DNA of 64,000 nt from positions 35,048,574 through 35,112,573 of the forward strand of contig JBBMOA010000001.1 in the NCBI GenBank assembly GCA_037954235.1, read 5' to 3'. The notes beneath the pieces were generated by a model that was given only the letters and a program-made list of their open reading frames with translations, was not told the DNA's origin and made no database searches. The position numbers and the translations under genes were made by a program. Below are positions 57,701 through 64,000 of this stretch, one piece after another (position 1 is the stretch's first letter; every line of letters starts with the position of its first letter). This DNA is from Aulostomus chinensis. Lineage: Eukaryota > Chordata > Actinopteri > Syngnathiformes > Aulostomidae.

Positions 57701-60700
57701 ATGTAATGAGAGTTGCAACGAATCACAAAATGATGCTAGAGTGATGTAATGAGATTTGCTACTAACCTAAGAAATGATGCTACAGTGATGTGGTGAGAGT
57801 TGCTACGAATCTCAAAATGATGCTACAGTAATGTCGCGAGAGTTACGACTATCCTCAAAATGATGCGACAGTGATGTAGTGAGAGTTGCTTCGGTCCTCA
57901 AAATGAGGTGGCAATGATGTAGTGAGAGTTGATACAAATCTCAAAATGATGCTACAGTGAAGTGGTGAGAGTTGACACTAATTTCAAAATAATGCTAAAG
58001 TGTAAAGACAGTAATGTGGTGAGAGTTGCTACGAACCGCAAAATGATGCGACAGTGATGTAATGAGAGTTGCTACTTACGTAAGAAATGATGCTACAGTG
58101 ATGTGGTGAGAGTTGCTACTTACCTCAGAAATCATGCTACAGTGATGTGGTGAGAGTTGCTACGAACTTCAAAATGATGCTCCAGTGATGTAATGAGAGT
58201 TGCTACAAACCTAAGAAATGGTGCTACAGTTATGTAATTAGAGTTGCAACTTACCTAAGAAATCATGCTACAGTGATGTGGTGAGAGTTGCTACGAACCT
58301 CAAAATGATGCTACAGTGATGTAATGAGAGTTGCTACGAATCTCAAAATGATGAGACAGTGATGTCGCGAGAGTTGCGACTATCCTCAAAATGATGCGAC
58401 AGTGATGTAGTGAGAGTTGATACTAATCTCAAAATGATGCTACAGTGATGTAGTGAGAGTTGCAACGATTCTCAAAATGATGCGACAGTGATGTAGTGAG
58501 AGTTGATACTCATCTCAAAATGATGCTGACAGTGATGTGGTGAGAGTTGCGACTATCCTCAAAATGATGCGACAGTGATGTAGTGAGATTTGCAACGATT
58601 CTCAAAATGATGCTACAGTGATGTAGTGAGAGTTGATACTAATCTCAAAATGATGCTGACAGTGATGTGGTGAGAGTTGATAGTAATTTCAAAATCACGC
58701 TAAAGTGATGTAATGAGAGTTGCTACTTACCTAAGAAATGATGCTACAGTGATGTGGTGAGAGTTGCGACTATCCTCAAAATGATGCGACAGTGATGTCG
58801 TGAGAGTTGCTACGATCCTCAAAATGAGATGGCAGTTATGTAGTGAGAGTTGATATTAATCTCAAAATGATGCTGGAGTGATGTAATGAGATTTGCTACA
58901 AACCTAAGAAGTGATGCCACAGTGATGTGGTGAGAGTTGCTACGATCCTCAAAATGATGCTACAGTGATGTAATGAGAGTTGCAACGAATCACAAAATGA
59001 TGCTAGAGTGATGTAATGAGATTTGCTACTAACCTAAGAAATTATGCGACAGTGATGTAGTGAGAGTTGCTACGATCCTCAAAATGATGCTAAAGTGATG
59101 TAATGAGAGTTGCTACTTACCTAAGAAATGATGCTACAGTGATGTCGTGAGAGTTGATACGAATCTCAAAATGAAGCTGACAGTGATGTGGTGAGAGTTG
59201 CAAATATCCTCAAAATGATGCGACAGTGATGTAGTGAGAGTTGCTACGATCCTCAAAATGATGCTAAAGTGATGTAATGAGAGTTGCGACAAACCTAAGA
59301 AGTGATGCTACAGTGATGTGGTGAGAGTTGATACTTATTTCAAAATAATGCTAAAGTGGTGTAGTGAGAGTTGCTACGAACCTCAAAATGATGCTACAGT
59401 GATGTAATGAGAGTTGCTAGGAATCTCAAAATGATGCTCCAGTAATGTCGTGAGAGTTGCGACTATCCTCAAAATGATGCGACAGAGATGTAATGAGAGT
59501 TGCTACAAACGTAAGAAATGATGTAACAGTGATGTAATGAGAGTTGCTACGAACCTCAAAATGATGCTACAGTGATGTAATGAGAGTTGCTAAAAACCTA
59601 AGAAATGATGCTACAGCGATGTGGTGAGAGTTGATCGTAATTTCAAAATCATGCTAAAGTGATGTAAAGAGAGTTGCTACAAACCTAAGAAGTGATGCTA
59701 CAGTGATGTGGTGAGAGTTGATAGTAATTTCAAAATATTGCTAAAGCGGTTGAATGAGAGTTGCTACTTCCCTAAAAAATGATGCTACAGTAATGTAGTG
59801 AGGTTTGCTACGAACCGCAAAATGATGCTACAGTGATGTAATGAGAGTTGCTACGAATCTCAAAATGATGCTAGAGTGATGTAATGAGATTTGCTACAAA
59901 CCTAAGAAATGATGCTACAGGGATGTAATGAGAGTTGCTACAAATGTCCAAATGATGCTAGAGTGATGTAATGAGAGTTGCGACAAACCTCAGAAATGAT
60001 GCTACAGTCATGTGCTGAGAGTTGATAGTAATTTCAAAATCATGCTAAAGTGATGTAATGAGAGTTGCTACTTACCTAAGATATGATGCTACAGTGATGT
60101 GGTGAGAGTTGCTACGAACCTCAAAATGATGCTACAGTGATGTAATGAGAGTTCCTACGAATCTCAAAAATTATGCTACATTAATGTCGCGAGAGTTGCG
60201 ACTATCCTCAAAATGATGCTACAGTGATGTGGTGAGAGTTGCTACTATCCTCAAAATGATGCTGACAGTGATGTGGTGAGAGTTGCTACGAACCTCAAAC
60301 TGATACTTCCAGTAATGTAGTGAGAGTTGCTACAAACCTCAAAATGATGCTGCAGTGATGTCATGGGAGTTGCTACTAACCTAAGAAATGATGCTACAGT
60401 GATATCATGAGAGTTGCTACAAATGTCAAAATGATGCGACAGTGATGTAGTGAGAGTTGATCGTAATTTCAAAATCACGCTAAAGTGATGTAATGAGAGT
60501 TGCTACATACCTAAGAAATGATGCTACAGTGATGTAATGAGAGTTGCTACGAATCTCAAAATGATGCTAGAGTGATGTAATGAGATTTGCTCAAAACCTA
60601 AGAAATGATGCTACAGTAATGTCGTGAGAGTTGCGACTATCCTCAAAATGATTCGACAATGATGTATTGAGAGTTGCTACGATCCTCAAAATGATGCAAC

Positions 60701-63700
60701 AGTGATGAGGTGAGAGTTGCTACTTACCTAAGAAATTGTACTGACAGTGTTGTGGTGAGAGTTGATACTAATTTCAAATTCATGCTAAAGTGGTGTAGTG
60801 AGAGTTGCTACGAACCGCAAAATGATGCTCCAGTAATGTCGTGAGAGTTGCGACTATCCTCAAAATGATGCGACAGTGATGTAATGAGAGTTGCTACAAA
60901 TGTCCAAATGATGCTAAAGTGATGTAATGAGAGTGGCTACAAACCTAAGAAATGATGCTACAGTGATGTAATGAGAATTGCTACAAATGTCCAAATGATG
61001 CTAGAGTGATTTGGTGAGAGTTGATAGTAATTTCAAAGTCATGCTAAAGTGATGTAATGACAGTTGCTACTTACCTATGAAATGATGAGACAGTGATGTG
61101 GTGAGAGTTGCTACTTACCTAAGAAATGATGCTACAGTGATGTGGTGAGAGTTGCTATTTACCTAAGAAATGATGCTACAGTGATGTGGTGAGAGTTGCT
61201 ACGAACCTCAAAATGATGCTACAGTGATGTAATGAGAGTTGCTACTTACCAAACAAATGATGCTACAGTGATGTGGTGAGAGTTGCTATGAACCTCAAAA
61301 TGATGCTACAGTGATGTGATGAGAGTTCCTACGAATCTCAAAATGATGCTACGGTAATGTCGCGAGAGATACGACTATCCTCAAAATGATGCGACAGTGA
61401 TGTAGTGAGAGTTGCTACTGTCCTCAAAATGAGGTGGCAATGATGTAGTGAGAGTTGATACAAATCTCAAAATGATGCTGACAGTGATGTAGTTAGAGTT
61501 GATAATAATTTTAAAATAATGCTAAAGCGGTGTAATGAGAGTTGCTACTTCCCTAAGAAATAATGCTACAGTGATGTAGTGAGGTTTGCTACGAACCGCA
61601 AAATGATGCTACAGTGATGTAATGAGGGTTGCTATTTACCTAGGAAATGATGCTACAGTGATGTGGTGAGAGTTGCTACGAACCTCAAAATGATGCCAGA
61701 CTGATGTAATGAGAGTTGCGACAAACCTAAGAAGTGATGCTACAGTAATGTGGTGAGAGTTGATTCTAATTTCAAAATAATGCTAAAGTGGTGTAGTGAG
61801 AGTTGTTACGAACCGCAAAATGATGCTACAGTGATGTAATGAGAGTTGTTACTTACCTAAGAAGTGATGCTCCAGTAATGTCGTGAGAGTTGCGACTATC
61901 CTCAAAATTATGCGACAGTGATGTAATGAGAGTTGCTACAAATGTCCAAATGATGCTCAAGTGATGTAATGAGAGGTGCTACAAACCTAAGAAATGATGC
62001 TACAGGGATGTAATGAGAGTTGCTACAAATGTCCAAATGATACTAGAGTGATGTAATGAGAGTTGCGACAAACGTAAGAAATGATGCTACAGTCATGTGC
62101 TGAGAGTTGATAGTAATTTATAAAATCATGCTAAAGTGATGTAATGAGAGTTGCTACTTACCTAAGAAATGATGCTACAGTGATGTAGTGAGAGTTGCTA
62201 CGAACCGCAAAATGATGCCACAGTGATGTAATGAGGGTTGCTATTTACCTAAGAAATGATGCTGCAGTGATGTGGTGAGAGTTGCTACGAACCGAAGAAA
62301 TGATGCTACAGTGATGTGGTGAGAGTTGCTACTAACCTAAGAAATGATGCGACAGTGATGTAGTGAGAGTTGCGACTAACCGAAGAAATGATGCGACAGT
62401 GATGTAGTGAGAGTTGCTACGATGCTCGAAATTGATGCTTTCAGTAATGTCAGAGTTGCTTAAAACCTCAAAATAATGTTACAGTAATGTCGTGAGAGTT
62501 GCGACTATCCTCAAAATTATGCGACAGTAATGTAATGAGAGTTGCTACAAATGTCCAAATGATGCTAAAGTGATGTAATGAGAGTTGCGACAAACGTAAG
62601 AAATGATGCTACAGTCATGTGCTGAGAGTTGATCGTAATTTCAAAATCATGCTAAAGTAATGTAATGAGAGTTGCTACTTACCTAAGAAATGATGCTACA
62701 GTGATGTGGTGAGATTTGCAACGAACCTCAAAATGATGCTACAGTGATGTAATGAGAGTTGCTACTTACCTAAGAAATGATGCTACAGTGATGTGGTGAG
62801 AGTTGCTACGAAGCTCAAAATGATGCTACAGTGATGTAATGAGAGTTCCTACGAATCTCAAAAATTATACTTCAGTAATGTCGCGAGAGTTGCCACTATC
62901 CTCAAAATGATGCTACAGTGATGTAGTGAGAGTTGCTACGATCCTCAAAATGATGCGACAGTGATGTGGTGAGGGTTGCTACTATCCTCAAAATGAGGTG
63001 ACAGTGATGTAGTGAGAGTTGATACTAATCTCAAAATGAGGTGACAGTGATGTAGTGAGAGTTGCTACGAATCTCAAAATGATGCTGACAGTGATGTGGT
63101 GAGAGTTGCTACGAACCTCAAACTGATACTTCCAGTAATGTAGTGAGAGTTGCTACAAACCTCAAAATGATGCTGCAGTGATGTCATGGGAGTTGCTACT
63201 AACCTAAGAAATGATGCTACAGTGATATAATGAGAGTTGCTACAAATGTCAAAATGATGCGACAGTGATGTAGTGAGAGTTGCTACGATCCTCAAAATGA
63301 TGCTATAGTGATGTGGTGAGAGTTGCTATTACCTAAGAAATTATGCTTCCAGTAATGTAGTGAGAGTTGCTACGAACCTCAAAATGATGCTACAGTGATG
63401 TAATGAGAGTTGCTACGAATCTCAAAATGATGCTACAGTGATGTCGTGAGAGTTGCTACGATCCTCAAAATGATGCCAAAGTGATGTAATGAGAGTTTGT
63501 AAAAAAACCTAAGAAATGATGCTTCAGTGATGTGGTGAGAGTTGATAGTAATTTCAAAATCATGCTAAAGTTATGTAATGAGAGTTGCTACGAACCTCAA
63601 AATGATGCGACAGTTATGTAATGAGAGTTGCTTCTTACCTAAGAAATGATGCTACAGTGATGTAGTGAGATTTGCTACGAACCTCAAAATGATGCTACAG

Positions 63701-64000
63701 TGATGTAATGAGAGTTGCCACGAAACTCAAAATGATGCTACAGTAATGTCGCGAGAGTTGCGACTATCCTCAAAATTATACAACAGTGATGTAGTGAGAG
63801 TTGCGACGATCCTCAAAATGATGCGACAGTGATGTGGTGAGAGCTGCTATGATCCTCAAAATGAGGTGGCAGTGATGTAGTGACAATTGATACTAATCTC
63901 AAAATGATGCTAAAGTGATGTAATGAGAGTTGCTACAAACCTAAGAAGTGATGCTGACAGTGTTGTGGTGAGAGTTGATAGTAATTTCAAAATCATGCTA
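51721..64000. repeat. Satellite array B, about 43-bp monomers, continuing past the window
   Basis: Monomers of the type GATGCTACAGTGATGTAATG followed by AGAGTTGCTACGAACCTCAA, unit length about 43 bp. They belong to the same family as array A but differ consistently: CTACAGTGATG rather than CTGACAGTAATG, GTGAGAG rather than GTAAGAG, and a CCTAAGAAATGATGC variant. The array starts at 51721, is interrupted at 51840-52536 by a LINE insertion, and is unbroken to the end. Blocks of several hundred bases recur (see findings). No gene was seen inside. Confidence 0.97.
51840..52536 (+). mobile_element. 5'-truncated L1-type LINE insertion in the satellite
   Basis: An open frame runs to a stop at 52324-52326, giving about 160 codons of LINE sequence from 51840. 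It encodes the C-terminal end of a vertebrate L1/Tx1-type ORF2, with a cysteine- and histidine-containing block (CWRGCG, then FSHIFWDCPKLVKFW). A 3' untranslated region follows, with AATAAA at 52515-52520 and a poly-A run to about 52539. The 13-bp target-site duplication AAATGATGGTCCA flanks it (51827-51839 and 52537-52549) and is itself satellite sequence. Reverse transcriptase and endonuclease domains are absent. This is a textbook target-primed insertion, later than the formation of the array. Confidence 0.9.

Noticed and set aside
51721..64000. Telomeric or ribosomal repeats
   Set aside because: No TTAGGG runs and no rRNA-like sequence were seen; the repeats are a 43-bp satellite.

Overview
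This window is nuclear DNA of a ray-finned fish, most likely a percomorph teleost. The evidence is: spliced genes with GT/AG boundaries; an NLR-type leucine-rich-repeat exon of 174 bp; a two-exon C2H2 zinc-finger gene of the teleost 'VKEE' type; a teleost immunoglobulin light-chain V segment with a 12-bp-spacer RSS; eukaryotic tRNA genes; a common fish tRNA-headed SINE; L2-type and L1-type LINE pieces; and long dinucleotide repeats. There are no operons, CRISPR arrays or bacterial features. The only gene that looks complete is the zinc-finger gene on the minus strand (exons 44538-44802 and 41322-42511, 484 aa). The V segment (49843-50145, minus) has an intact exon and RSS, but I find no leader exon.

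Layout. 1-8 kb: an orphan LRR exon, a 67-bp minisatellite (1964-2910), a 41-bp AT-rich minisatellite (about 4204-4678), and tRNA-Ala(TGC) and tRNA-Glu(TTC) genes. 8-12 kb: a decayed tRNA-Ala(AGC), an AT microsatellite, a SINE and a block of duplicated sequence (10360-11985). 12-30 kb: satellite array A, about 18 kb of 42-44 bp monomers arranged partly in five-monomer higher-order units of about 216 bp, with a nearly identical internal duplication of about 5.1 kb. 30-51.7 kb: tRNA-Phe-like, tRNA-Lys-like and two initiator-Met-derived tRNA loci, SINE fragments, a rearranged hAT-like transposon relic, an L2-type LINE relic, the second copy of the duplicated block (split into 39750-40172 and 46031-47645), a Ty3/gypsy RNase H relic, the zinc-finger gene, a V-segment remnant and the V segment. 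51.7-64 kb: satellite array B, of the same monomer family, interrupted by one L1-type LINE insertion with a target-site duplication.

The larger structure is two diverged modules. Each begins with a shared anchor (8185 and 30060), carries tRNA-like loci, a hairpin-forming dispersed repeat and the duplicated block, and each is followed by a satellite array. The second module has gained several kilobases, including the zinc-finger gene. Satellite DNA makes up roughly 30 of the 64 kb, which suggests pericentromeric or other heterochromatic DNA. Genes do not work together here as a pathway, and I found no convincing novel multi-gene system. The most unusual items are the module and satellite architecture, the minisatellite carrying a nuclear-receptor DR1 motif in nearly every unit, an initiator-like tRNA with a CGT anticodon, and the immunoglobulin V remnants.
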